A program made the translations under genes and the position numbers. A stretch of DNA of 64,000 bases from Microbacterium immunditiarum (GTDB lineage Bacteria > Actinomycetota > Actinomycetes > Actinomycetales > Microbacteriaceae), in contig NZ_JACCBV010000001.1 in NCBI RefSeq assembly GCF_013409785.1, forward strand, positions 2,108,001 to 2,172,000. The letters are read 5' to 3'. The notes under the pieces were generated by a model. It worked only from the letters and a program-made list of their open reading frames with translations, was not told where the DNA came from and did no database searches. Positions 25,509-33,936 of the stretch are shown here, piece by piece. The stretch's first letter is position 1, and the number at the start of each line of letters is the position of its first letter.

Positions 25509-25950
25509 TCACACGCCGCTGCGCGGCGCGCGGTCCCCTCTGGGCTTGTGGAAGTAGATCGGGGCGGCGGGGAGCCTGGTCATGAACTCCTCGGTGCGGC
25601 TCGCGTAGTTGAGGTTCCGACGGCGGCAGGTGGATCGCCTCGTCGACACCGACCTCGCGACCGTCACCAGCCACGAGCACGTCGCCATCCGGACGCCGCG
25701 AACCGTGCAGTTCTCCTCCCCACCGCGCCGATCGCCATGAGCCAGTGCCCGAACATCGCCTCGGGGCGGAACTTATGGAACGCGGGCATGGTCTCGAGCA
25801 CCTTGCTGTGCATGCCGTTCCTGAACCACTCGATTCGCCCGTAGAGGCCTCGCGCGCGGCGTCCGAGAAGATGTGGCTGGGATCGCTCGCCTCGTGCTTG
25901 CGCAGCTCGCGCAGCTTGTAGAAGGTGTGCGAGAGGCACCGGATGCCAGC
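25509..25950 (-). pseudogene. Decayed gene remnants, including a fumarylacetoacetate-hydrolase-like piece
   Basis: No intact frame covers this stretch. On the minus strand, peptide pieces lie in successive frames: HTFYKLRELRKHEASDP (about 25925-25870), then GRIEWFRNGMHSKVLETM and AMFGHWLMAIGAVG (about 25850-25730), then LNYASRTEEF and APIYFHKPRG (about 25615-25540) ending at TGA 25509. The last piece resembles the N-terminal part of fumarylacetoacetate-hydrolase family enzymes; the first is unrecognised. The frame changes and missing C-terminus indicate inactivated genes. Confidence 0.5.
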
Positions 25951-25996
25951 AGGATCACCTTGCGGTCGCTTGCCGAGAGACCGACGGGCCCCGCGC

Positions 25997-27502
25997 TCAG
26001 GCGAGCGAGAGCGCGAGCAGCGCCGCCGAGGCGAGCACACCGAAAGTGGTCGTGCCGTACCGCCACCACCCGGCACCGCCAGCACGCCAGCGCAAGTCTC
26101 TCCACCGCAACACGAGCCCCGCCACTCCCGCCGCAGCAACGACGACGGCCACCGCCCACAGCCAACCGGGCACGAGTTGCCAGCTGCCAGCGAGGCGTGC
26201 GAGCGTGAGGGTCGCGACCCCGGCGGCGACCGCCGCGATCACCCGGAGCCGGTCGGGCGCCGCACGGAACCAGCGGTAGGGCTTGCGCCGAAGAGCCAAC
26301 AGGATCAGATACAGGGGCGAAGCGACGAGCAGCACGATCGTGACGACGAGGGTGGCGAGTTCGGGCTCGTAGGGCAGCGCCTCGACACCGAGCAACCGCA
26401 TGCCCACCGAGTCCACGGACCGCGCGGTATTGCTCAGCACCACCACTCCCGTCTTCGACGCCGGATCGAAGCCGATGAAACTCGTGAAGGTGCCGGTCTC
26501 GCCGTTGTGCGAGGTGATCGGTGTGCCGTCCACATCGAGCGTGACCCAGGCGTAGCCGACCTGCAGGCCGTGCTTGACGTCGAAGCGCGGGGTCGCGGCA
26601 TCCACGCCAGGAGCGCTGCCATCCAGCACGGCGGAGACGAAGGCGGCCATGTCGTGCGCGCTCGAGACAGTGCCGATGCCGGCGGGGATGTAGCCGTCAC
26701 CGCGCCACGGCTCCGCGAACGAACCGTTGGGTCGATCGCCGATCGCGCCGTTCGCAGGGAGGTCCGATCCCTCGAGGATGAACTCGGTGTCGCTCATGCC
26801 GAGCGGTTCGAAGACGCGCTCGGCCGCGAGCTGCGGATACCCCGTGCCTGCCCTCTCCGCGAGCGCGAGACCGAGAAGACTCATTCCCACGTTGGAGTAC
26901 TCCACGGTGCCAGCCTTCGCGTCGGGAACGACCGTGGGCGCGACGACCGAGCTCATCCACTCGGTGGAGCGCCCCGCGTAGGGATTGCCCGGGTTGCCGG
27001 CGAGCAGGGAGAGCACGCGCCAGGTCTCGGCGAGCCCGTCGCTGTACTGCCGCGGCAGCCCGGAGCGATGGCTCGCGAGCTCCTCGAGCGTGATGTCGGC
27101 GATGCCGGGCCCCGCGGTCGGCAGCAGCTCGCCGAGGGTGCTCGTGGGCTGCACGAGCCCGCTCGCGATCATGTCGGCGAGCACTGCGGCGGTGAAGGTC
27201 TTGGTGGCCGAGCCGATCTCGAAACGCGTGTGCTCGTCGATCTGCGGATGTCCCGGGGCGCCACTCGGCCCGATCCCCGCGTAGCGCACCTCGCCGTTCT
27301 CGATGAGCGCCACGGACAGCCCGTTGTATCCGATCGGGTCGTCGATCGCCGCGCGCACCGCCGCCGCGAGCGCCGGGTCGCCCGAGGTTTCGGGGCCGAG
27401 CAGCGGTGCACTCGGTGCGACCATCAGCGCACCCGCTCCCGCGAGCAGTGCCACCAGCCCCATCACTGTCGCCGTGCGCGTGCGCTCACCCGTGAATGCC
27501 AT
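25997..27502 (-). CDS. Membrane-anchored serine hydrolase, beta-lactamase/PBP4* family
   Basis: A 501-residue protein. An N-terminal hydrophobic segment (about 12-32) is a signal or anchor. A class-C beta-lactamase-like domain follows with SATK (nucleophile Ser and Lys), YSNVG and HNGETGTF in the place of KTG. The last 130 residues hold four hydrophobic helices. Related proteins act as esterases, peptidases or wall-modifying enzymes, so antibiotic hydrolysis should not be assumed. It starts at ATG 27502 and is flanked by gene debris on both sides. Confidence 0.85.
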   Translation of the reverse strand: MAFTGERTRTATVMGLVALLAGAGALMVAPSAPLLGPETSGDPALAAAVRAAIDDPIGYNGLSVALIENGEVRYAGIGPSGAPGHPQIDEHTRFEIGSATKTFTAAVLADMIASGLVQPTSTLGELLPTAGPGIADITLEELASHRSGLPRQYSDGLAETWRVLSLLAGNPGNPYAGRSTEWMSSVVAPTVVPDAKAGTVEYSNVGMSLLGLALAERAGTGYPQLAAERVFEPLGMSDTEFILEGSDLPANGAIGDRPNGSFAEPWRGDGYIPAGIGTVSSAHDMAAFVSAVLDGSAPGVDAATPRFDVKHGLQVGYAWVTLDVDGTPITSHNGETGTFTSFIGFDPASKTGVVVLSNTARSVDSVGMRLLGVEALPYEPELATLVVTIVLLVASPLYLILLALRRKPYRWFRAAPDRLRVIAAVAAGVATLTLARLAGSWQLVPGWLWAVAVVVAAAGVAGLVLRWRDLRWRAGGAGWWRYGTTTFGVLASAALLALSLA

Positions 27503-27582
27503 GCCCAGTGCTCCCGGCTCGTTCGGCCATCGCTCAGGCTACGGACGGTGCTCCGGGTGCGTCCATGCGGCGAGCCGGATAC

Positions 27583-27608
27583 CGGGGGGTGGGGTTAGCC
27601 ACCCCCCG
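27583..27608. terminator. Perfect 10-bp GC hairpin without U-tract
   Basis: CGGGGGGTGG and its exact complement CCACCCCCCG flank a 6-nt loop (GGTTAG). There is no T-run on either side. It lies upstream of the serine hydrolase start, so it may be a remnant terminator from the debris region or an upstream attenuator. Confidence 0.4.
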
Positions 27609-27896
27609 TGCCGCATCCCGGGCCGAGGCGCGACTGCAATCACTCGCGCAGCCCGAACCGGACGTGGATGGGCTGCATCCACCGCGGTGCCAAGACCCAC
27701 AAGCTCGATGCTGCGAGGCAACGCAAGGCGAAGCGCATCGCGAACGTCAGGGCCGTCACCGACATTGCCCCGACGCCGGTGCAGAACGAGCGCGACGACT
27801 GGCAGCGGTAGCACGAACGAACGAGCAGCCAGTGACGGGAGTTCGAATCGTTCAAGCGTACTCTTGAGCGTACTTCGTCCGTGACGAAGCCATGCA
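27609..27896. other. Intergenic stretch with possible gene remnant and small repeats
   Basis: No convincing gene. On the plus strand a frame ending at 27811 gives a hydrophilic peptide with THKLDAARQRKAKRIA and QNERDDWQR; it could be the end of a lost gene. GGAGTTCGAATC at about 27838-27849 resembles a tRNA T-arm. AGCGTACT occurs twice nearby, and CTTCGTC-CGT-GACGAAG (27873-27889) is a perfect small hairpin. This could be scar tissue beside tRNA-fMet. Confidence 0.35.
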
Positions 27897-27897
27897 A

Positions 27898-27937
27898 AAG
27901 GCCCCAGATCGGGAGGAAATCCCTGATCTGGGGCCTT
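27898..27937 (-). terminator. Rho-independent terminator of tRNA-fMet
   Basis: A 13-bp perfect stem (AAGGCCCCAGATC with its complement) encloses a second GGGA/TCCC pairing. Read on the minus strand it ends in GGGGCCTTTTGC. It lies just beyond the 3' end of the tRNA. Confidence 0.8.
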
Positions 27938-27944
27938 CTTCTTG

Positions 27945-28018
27945 TTGCGGGGACAGGATTTGAACCTGCGACCTCTGGGTTATGAGCCCAGCGAGCTACC
28001 GAACTGCTCCACCCCGCG
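27945..28018 (-). tRNA. Initiator tRNA-fMet (CAT)
   Basis: 74 nt without encoded CCA. The acceptor stem CGCGGGG pairs with CCCCGCA and leaves the C1-A72 mismatch typical of initiators. The anticodon stem ends in GGG/CCC around CTCATAA, and the T-arm reads GGTTCAAATCC. C1xA72 together with the three G-C pairs identifies the initiator rather than the elongator. Confidence 0.95.
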
Positions 28019-28101
28019 GCACGAGAACCAAGCCTAGCACGGGTTTCGAGGTGCTCAGACCGCGGTTGCCCCTTTCGCCCCCTGGACGCGAGGATTACCC
28101 C

Positions 28102-28614
28102 ATGGATTCCCTCCGCGGAGTCGGCTCCGACGACGTCGACGACGGCCGCAACGAGACGCCCGCCGAGCGCGCCGACCGCAACTGGAACGAAGTCCTCCAG
28201 GAGCTGCGCGTCCTCCAGACCGGCACCCAGATCCTCACCGGCTTCCTCCTCGCGCTCGCGTTCCAGCCCGGCTTCGCCGACCTCAACGAGGGTCAGCGAC
28301 TCCTGTATCTCACGCTCGTCGTGCTGGCCGCGCTCACCGCGATCGTCGCCCTCGCCCCGGTCGCGCTCCACCGCGTGCTCTTCCGCCGGCTCGCGAAGCC
28401 TCGTGTCGTCGCGTACGGTCACGCGGCTCTCGTGACGTCGCTCGTCACGGTCTCGCTCGTGCTGGTCGGCGTGGTCGCGTTCGTGTTCGACGTCGTCGTG
28501 TCGGACGGCGCCGCGGTCGTGGCATCCGTCGCCCTCGGTCTGGTCATCATCGTGCTGTGGGTCATCGCGCCGGTGGTCATCCGCATCCGCCATTCCGAGA
28601 GGGCGGGCCGATGA
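28102..28614 (+). CDS. DUF6328 family membrane protein
   Basis: A 170-residue protein. An acidic N-terminus (about 1-25) precedes RNWNEVLQELRVLQTGTQIL, the signature of DUF6328, then four hydrophobic helices. Members are often labelled sodium:proton antiporters without proof. ATG 28102 has a weak GAGGA-like site upstream. The stop overlaps the ATG of the carbon-nitrogen hydrolase (ATGA), making a two-gene operon. Confidence 0.85.
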   Translation: MDSLRGVGSDDVDDGRNETPAERADRNWNEVLQELRVLQTGTQILTGFLLALAFQPGFADLNEGQRLLYLTLVVLAALTAIVALAPVALHRVLFRRLAKPRVVAYGHAALVTSLVTVSLVLVGVVAFVFDVVVSDGAAVVASVALGLVIIVLWVIAPVVIRIRHSERAGR

Positions 28615-29417
28615 CCGTCGCCGTTCCCGTGGCCGTCGCCCAGTTCGCGCCGACGGCGGATGCCGCGGCCAACCTCGACCTCATCGACGACCTCGTCGCC
28701 ACGGCGTCCTCGCGCGGTGCGCGGATCGTCGTGTTCCCGGAGTACTCGAGCTACTTCATCGATCCGTTCGACCAGTCGCTCGCCGAGAACGCGCAGGAGA
28801 TCGACGGTCCGTTCACGCGGGCGCTCACGGCGTTCGCGTCGACGTACGCCGTGACGATCGTCGCGGGGCTGCTCGAACGAGCGGGAGACGGCCGGCGCGT
28901 GCGCAACGCGGTCGTCGCGGTCGACGAGTCGGGCGTGGTGGCGCGCTACCGCAAGCTGCATCTCTACGACGCATTCGGTCAGCGGGAGTCGGACTGGGTC
29001 GAGCCGGGAGAGCTCGGCGAGCCCGAGACCTTCGAGGTCGACGGCATGCGGTTCGGGCTCATGACGTGCTACGACCTGCGGTTCCCGGAGGTCGGACGCA
29101 TGCTGGCGGATGCCGGCGCGCACGCGATCCTCGTCCCCGCGGAGTGGGTGCGCGGCCCGCTCAAGGAGCACCACTGGCGAACCCTCCTGCATGCGCGGGC
29201 GATAGAGAACACGCTCTACGTCGCCGCGGCCGACCACCCGCCGCCGCTCGGGGTGGGCAACTCGATGATCGTCGACCCGCAGGGGGTCGAGATCGCGGCG
29301 GTCGGCACGGGCACCGACGTCGCGCTCGCGCACCTCGACGTCGACGCCGTCGAACGCGTGCGTCGCGTGAATCCGTCGCTTCGGCTGCGGCGGCTGCGGG
29401 TCGTGCCGCGCGACTGA
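28611..29417 (+). CDS. Carbon-nitrogen hydrolase (nitrilase superfamily)
   Basis: A 268-residue cytosolic amidohydrolase with the full catalytic triad: Glu44 in VFPEYSS, Lys115 in YRKLHLYDAF and Cys153 in LMTCYDLRFPE. NSMIVDPQG is the usual C-terminal strand. The sequence is of the Nit/omega-amidase-like group, so substrates such as deaminated glutathione or omega-amides are possible. It is translationally coupled to the DUF6328 gene and convergent with the aminotransferase gene, 9 bp away. Confidence 0.88.
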   Translation: MTVAVPVAVAQFAPTADAAANLDLIDDLVATASSRGARIVVFPEYSSYFIDPFDQSLAENAQEIDGPFTRALTAFASTYAVTIVAGLLERAGDGRRVRNAVVAVDESGVVARYRKLHLYDAFGQRESDWVEPGELGEPETFEVDGMRFGLMTCYDLRFPEVGRMLADAGAHAILVPAEWVRGPLKEHHWRTLLHARAIENTLYVAAADHPPPLGVGNSMIVDPQGVEIAAVGTGTDVALAHLDVDAVERVRRVNPSLRLRRLRVVPRD

Positions 29418-29426
29418 GCTGCGGGG

Positions 29427-30638
29427 TCAGGTTCTGAGCGACGCGAGGGACGCGAGCCGCGACGCCGCCTCCTCGAGCACGTCGAAGCGCTTGCACGCCG
29501 CGAACCGGACGAGCGTCGCGTACTCGCCGCGGTGCTCGGGCGTCGCGAACGCGGTCAGCGGGATCGCGACCACGCCGGCCCGCTCGGGGAGGCGCCGGCA
29601 GAATTCGTCGGCGTCCGTCGCGCCGAGCGGAGCGGCATCCGCCACCGTGAAATACGACCCGGACGGCACGCGCACCGCGAAGCCCGCCTCGCGAAGTCCC
29701 GCGCCCAGGACGTCGCGCTTCGCGCGGAGCGTGTCGGCGATCCCGATGAAGAACTCGTCGGGCATGCCGAGGCCGAGCGCGATCGCGGGCTGGAACGGCG
29801 CGCCGTTGACGTAGGTGAGGAACTGCTTGACGGCGAGCACGGCGTCGATGAGGTCGGCAGGGCCGGTCGCCCACCCGATCTTCCAGCCGGTCATCGAGAA
29901 CGTCTTGCCGCCCGAGGAGATCGTGAGCGTGCGGTCCCACGCGCCGGGAAGCGTCGCGATCGGCACGTGCGGGCGATCGAACACGAGGTGCTCGTAGACC
30001 TCGTCGGTGACGATGATCGCGTCGTGGCGGTCGGCGAGCCGGACGACCTCGTCGAGCACCTCGCGAGAGAACACGGCTCCGGTGGGGTTGTGCGGGTCGT
30101 TCACGAGGATCACGCGCGTGCGGTCCGTCACGGCCCGCGCGAGCTCGTCGAGGTCGGGCTGGAAGTCGTCGCCGCGCAGCGGCACCGTCACGAGCCGCGC
30201 GCCCGCGAGCGCGACGCACGCCGCGTACGAGTCGTAGTGCGGCTCGAACACGACCACCTCGTCGTCGGGTCCGTCGGTCAGGGCGAGCAGTGCCGCCGCG
30301 ATCGCCTCGGTCGCGCCGGCGGTGACCAGCACGTCGCGGTCCGGGTCGAGCTCGAGTCCGTAGAAGCGCTGCTGGTGCTGCGCGATGGCCTGGAGGAGAG
30401 TCCGGATGCCGCGACCCGGCGGGTACTGGTTGACACCGTTCGCGATCGCCTCGCGCGCCGCCTCGAGCACCTCACCCGGTCCGTCTTCGTCGGGGAAGCC
30501 CTGGCCCAGGTTGATCGCGCCGGTGCGCACAGCGAGCGCGCTCATCTCGGCGAAGATGGTCGGGCGAGCCGTGCCGTCCGCGTCGACGAGGCCCGCGCCC
30601 CGGGCTGTTCGGAGCCAGGCGCCGGGAATCTGTCGCAT
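29427..30638 (-). CDS. PLP-dependent aminotransferase, class I/II (DapC/KAT-like)
   Basis: A 403-residue fold-type I aminotransferase. NLGQGFPDEDGP is near residue 43, the cofactor segment VNDPHNPTGAVF is near 180, and the Schiff-base Lys is in SSGGKTFSMTGWKIGW near 238. RFAACK lies near the end. The sequence is of the kynurenine/methionine aminotransferase-like group that includes Rv0858c (DapC), so succinyl-diaminopimelate or glutamine/methionine transamination are both possible. It starts at ATG 30638 with TAGCGT ending 7 nt upstream. Confidence 0.88.
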   Translation of the reverse strand: MRQIPGAWLRTARGAGLVDADGTARPTIFAEMSALAVRTGAINLGQGFPDEDGPGEVLEAAREAIANGVNQYPPGRGIRTLLQAIAQHQQRFYGLELDPDRDVLVTAGATEAIAAALLALTDGPDDEVVVFEPHYDSYAACVALAGARLVTVPLRGDDFQPDLDELARAVTDRTRVILVNDPHNPTGAVFSREVLDEVVRLADRHDAIIVTDEVYEHLVFDRPHVPIATLPGAWDRTLTISSGGKTFSMTGWKIGWATGPADLIDAVLAVKQFLTYVNGAPFQPAIALGLGMPDEFFIGIADTLRAKRDVLGAGLREAGFAVRVPSGSYFTVADAAPLGATDADEFCRRLPERAGVVAIPLTAFATPEHRGEYATLVRFAACKRFDVLEEAASRLASLASLRT

Positions 30639-30645
30639 TCCTCAG

Positions 30646-30651
30646 ACGCTA
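30646..30651 (-). promoter_or_regulatory. -10 box (TAGCGT) of leaderless promoter
   Basis: On the minus strand TAGCGT ends 7 nt before ATG 30638 of the aminotransferase gene. Confidence 0.5.
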
Positions 30652-30773
30652 CTCTTCTCGGGGCCTTGTTTCCGGCGCGCTCAGAGGATCACATAGGCGT
30701 GTCCGGGCGGCGACATAAGAAACGCACAGCATCGCGCGTCACGCTGTATCTGGCTTTCACGAAGGAGCATCGA

Positions 30774-32564
30774 ATGAGCGAGATCGACGAGGGACGCCAG
30801 AGCGACCAGAACCCCACCGCGGGTGAGCCGGCAGCTGAGGCCGCGCAGCCTGCGGCCGAATCCCCGCAGCCCACGGCCGAGAACCCGCCCGCGGCGGAGT
30901 CCCAGTCCCCGCAGCCTGCGGCCGAGTCCGCGCAGCCCGCGTCCCAGGCCCCCGAGAACACGACGGACGCCCCCGGGTCCGCGACACCCACCGTGCCGCC
31001 GGCACCGTCCGCGCAGCCCCAGCAGCCCGCATGGCAGCCGCCGGCCGCCGGCGCACCTCACCCGGGCGCGCCGTACGGGGCGCAGCAGGGCCAGTACGGC
31101 CGTCCCGCACAGCCCGGCCAGCCCGGTCAGCCCGGTCAGCCCGGAGGCAACGCGTTCGTGCGCCCGCCGCACCCGCAGGCGTACGCCAGGCAGCCTTACC
31201 CGGGGCAGGCCTCGCACCCCGGCCAGCCTGCCTACCCCGCTTACCCCGTCGCACACGCGTCGAGCCACACGTCCTCGAACCCGACGGTTCCCCTCGGCCC
31301 GGCGGGCGAGGCATCCGGATCATCGACGCCGACCGGTGCGACCAAGACCACCCGCTCCGAGAAGAAGGGCGCCGGCCGCACGATCGCGGCGGCCGTGGTC
31401 GCCGCAGCCCTCGTGGGCGGTGCGGCGGGCGTCGGAGGCGCGTGGGCCGGCGCGAACTGGTTCTCGCCCTCGCCGACGGTCGCGACATCGGGTCCTTCGA
31501 CCGTGACCATCAACGACCCCGACTCGGTCAACCAGACCACTGCGATCGCCGCCAAGGTCGTGCCGAGCGTCGTCACGATCTCGGCGACGAGCGGCGCCGG
31601 TGGCGGCACCGGCTCGGGCGTCATCCTCACCGAGGACGGCTACGTCGTCACGAACACGCACGTCGTGACCCTCGACGGCGCGACCAACGACGCCCAGATC
31701 CGCGTCACGACGTCGGACGGACGCGTGTACGACGCCGAGGTCGTCGGCACCGATCCCACGTACGACCTCGCCGTCATCAAGCTGCAGGACGCGTCGGGCC
31801 TCACTCCCATCGAGTTCGGCGACTCGTCGAAGCTCAACGTCGGCGATGAGACGATCGCCGTGGGTGCGCCCCTGGGCCTGTCGAACACCGTCACGACGGG
31901 CATCGTGAGCGCGCTCAACCGGTCGATCCAGATCGCCTCCGCAGCCGTGCCCGACGCCGAGGGCGACGACGATGCTGGCCGCCCCACGCCGCGCGAGGGC
32001 GAGGGTCCGTTCCAATTCGACTTCGGCCAGGGGCCGCGCCAGAACGCACCGTCCGCGACCATCTCGATCGCGGTCATCCAGACCGACGCTGCGATCAACC
32101 CGGGCAACTCGGGTGGCGCGCTCGTCGACTCCGAGGGCAGGCTCATCGGAATCAACGTCGCCATCGCGACGGCGGGCGGCGGCCAGGCCGAGGGCTCCGG
32201 CTCGATCGGAGTCGGCTTCTCGATCCCGTCCGGCATCGCCAAGCGCGTGGCCGACGAGATCATCGAGAACGGCGAGGCAACCCACGGCCTGCTCGGCGCG
32301 AGCGTCCAGTCCGCCGCCTTCGTCGAGGGCTCGACGATCAGCGGTGCGCACATCGCCGAGATCGTCCCCGGCGGCGCGGCCGACGAGGCCGGGCTGCAGG
32401 TGGGCGACGTCGTCACCGAGTTCAACGGCGTTCCCATCACCGACTCCGTCGACCTGACCGCGCAGGTTCGCGCGGCGGCAGGCGGGAGCGATGCGACGCT
32501 CACATATGTGCGCGACGGCGAGTCGCACACCATCGACGTGACGCTCGGCACGCTCGAGCCCTGA
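30774..32564 (+). CDS. HtrA/DegP-type serine protease with long Pro/Gln-rich cytoplasmic arm
   Basis: A 596-residue protein. Residues 1-200 are Ala/Pro/Gln-rich with GQPGQPGQPGG repeats. A transmembrane helix (about 205-228) follows. The trypsin-like domain has His in VVTNTHVVTL, Asp in PTYDLAVIKL and Ser in NPGNSGGALVD. One PDZ domain occupies about 500-596. It should degrade or refold damaged proteins outside the membrane, as PepD/HtrA of mycobacteria. GAAGGAG lies 6-7 nt before ATG 30774. Confidence 0.92.
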   Translation: MSEIDEGRQSDQNPTAGEPAAEAAQPAAESPQPTAENPPAAESQSPQPAAESAQPASQAPENTTDAPGSATPTVPPAPSAQPQQPAWQPPAAGAPHPGAPYGAQQGQYGRPAQPGQPGQPGQPGGNAFVRPPHPQAYARQPYPGQASHPGQPAYPAYPVAHASSHTSSNPTVPLGPAGEASGSSTPTGATKTTRSEKKGAGRTIAAAVVAAALVGGAAGVGGAWAGANWFSPSPTVATSGPSTVTINDPDSVNQTTAIAAKVVPSVVTISATSGAGGGTGSGVILTEDGYVVTNTHVVTLDGATNDAQIRVTTSDGRVYDAEVVGTDPTYDLAVIKLQDASGLTPIEFGDSSKLNVGDETIAVGAPLGLSNTVTTGIVSALNRSIQIASAAVPDAEGDDDAGRPTPREGEGPFQFDFGQGPRQNAPSATISIAVIQTDAAINPGNSGGALVDSEGRLIGINVAIATAGGGQAEGSGSIGVGFSIPSGIAKRVADEIIENGEATHGLLGASVQSAAFVEGSTISGAHIAEIVPGGAADEAGLQVGDVVTEFNGVPITDSVDLTAQVRAAAGGSDATLTYVRDGESHTIDVTLGTLEP

Positions 32565-32595
32565 TCACCCCAGGGCTCCGGACGCCACCCCGCGA

Positions 32596-32601
32596 TAGGC
32601 T
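32596..32601 (+). promoter_or_regulatory. -10 box (TAGGCT) of leaderless promoter
   Basis: TAGGCT ends 6 nt before GTG 32608. Confidence 0.55.
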
Positions 32602-32607
32602 CGCGGG

Positions 32608-33936
32608 GTGGCGTCCTTCTCGTTCGGCGCGGGAAACGCGCGCAAGCTCGCGAGCATCCCGCTCTACGCCGCCGGACGCGTCGCCACGCTCGTGATCCCG
32701 CGCTCGCGCGACGAGTGGGTCTTCGGGTGCGCGGTCGGCGTCGCCGACGGTGCGCTGGAGTTGTGGAAGGTCGCGGCCGAGCGCCGCGTGCCGGCGGTGT
32801 GGCTGGTCGCGAACGCGCGAGAAGAGGCGGATGCTGCGGCCCGCGGCATCCGGACCGTCCGCAAATCCTCCCTGCGGGGCTTCTGGCGCACCGCGCGCGC
32901 CCGCGTCGTCGTGGTGACCCACGGGTTCGGCGACGTCAACCGGTACGCCGTGTCGGGCGCGTTCGTCGCGCAGCTGTGGCACGGGATCCCGCTCAAGCGG
33001 ATCGGGCTGGACTCGTCCGAGACGGTGCGTCCGCCGGCGCGACTGCCGCGCGCCGTCGCGGTCCTCGTGCGGCGAGGCCTCGCGGCGATGTACCGTGCGG
33101 CGGCCCAGCGCATCGATGTGCTGCCGGCGGCGTCGCACCTCGTGCGCGCGCGGCTCGAGTCGGCGTTCGGCCTTCCGGACGGGCGCGTGCCCGTGACGGG
33201 CGAGCCGCGCGTCGACGTGCTCTCGCGAGGAGAGCCTGCCGTGCGCAGGAGCGCCGCCCGCGCGCGCATGGACGAGGCGACAGGTCCGCTCGATCCGCGT
33301 TCGCGGCTGGTGCTGTACGCGCCGACCTGGCGCGATGGCGAGCCGGACCCCGCGATCCCGGATGCCGCGCGGTGGCGCGCGATCGTCGACACGCTCGAAC
33401 GCCACGATGCCGTGCTGCTCGTGCGCTCGCATCCGCTCGGGGCGGGGGAGTACCGGCCGCCGTTCCCGACCGAGCGCGTCCGCTCCCTCAGCAGCGACCT
33501 CGTGGCAGACGTCACACCGCTCCTGCCCGGCCTCGACGTTCTCGTGACGGACTACTCGTCGCTCGCGTTCGACGCGTCCCTCGTGCCGTTGCCGACCCTC
33601 TTCCTCGCGCCCGACGTCGAGGCCTACGGGCACCGGCGGGGATTCTACGGCCGCTTCTCCGACGTCGCGGGCGACGACTGGTCCGCCGACTGGCGAGGTC
33701 TCGTGGAGCAGCTCGACGCCGTCCTCGGCGACGATGCCGCGCGCGCGGAGCGCGTGGCTCGGGCCGAGCGCCTGAGCTCGCGCGTGCACGCGTTCCGCGA
33801 CGGCCGCAACACCGAGAGGGTGTACCGTGCGATCGAGACGGGGCTCGCGCGGCGCGGCGCGCCCGGCTCGGGCGGCTCGAGGAGCGCGCCGCCTTCGCGG
33901 CATCCGACCCCACCCCCGACGAAGGGAACCCGATGA
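32608..33936 (+). CDS. CDP-glycerol glycerophosphotransferase family protein, copy 1
   Basis: A 442-residue TagB/TagF-like enzyme of the Glyphos_transf family. The motifs QLWHGIPLKRIG (about residue 123) and LVTDYSSLAFD (about 310) mark the two halves of the GT-B fold, and LVLYAPTWRDGE links them. Family members add glycerol-phosphate from CDP-glycerol to a wall or lipid acceptor at the inner membrane face. It starts at leaderless GTG 32608 and overlaps copy 2 by 4 nt (ATGA). Confidence 0.88.
   Translation: MASFSFGAGNARKLASIPLYAAGRVATLVIPRSRDEWVFGCAVGVADGALELWKVAAERRVPAVWLVANAREEADAAARGIRTVRKSSLRGFWRTARARVVVVTHGFGDVNRYAVSGAFVAQLWHGIPLKRIGLDSSETVRPPARLPRAVAVLVRRGLAAMYRAAAQRIDVLPAASHLVRARLESAFGLPDGRVPVTGEPRVDVLSRGEPAVRRSAARARMDEATGPLDPRSRLVLYAPTWRDGEPDPAIPDAARWRAIVDTLERHDAVLLVRSHPLGAGEYRPPFPTERVRSLSSDLVADVTPLLPGLDVLVTDYSSLAFDASLVPLPTLFLAPDVEAYGHRRGFYGRFSDVAGDDWSADWRGLVEQLDAVLGDDAARAERVARAERLSSRVHAFRDGRNTERVYRAIETGLARRGAPGSGGSRSAPPSRHPTPPPTKGTR

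Noticed and set aside
25997..27502. Serine hydrolase as an antibiotic-resistance beta-lactamase
   Set aside because: The C-terminal membrane domain and HNGETG motif place it in the broad PBP4*/esterase-like family; resistance cannot be inferred.
29532..30773. Upstream extension of the HtrA frame
   Set aside because: It runs antisense through the aminotransferase gene; GAAGGAG before ATG 30774 marks the true start.
31090..31150. Tandem CAGCCCGGT-like repeats
   Set aside because: They encode the GQPGQPGQPGG part of the HtrA arm and are not an independent repeat element.
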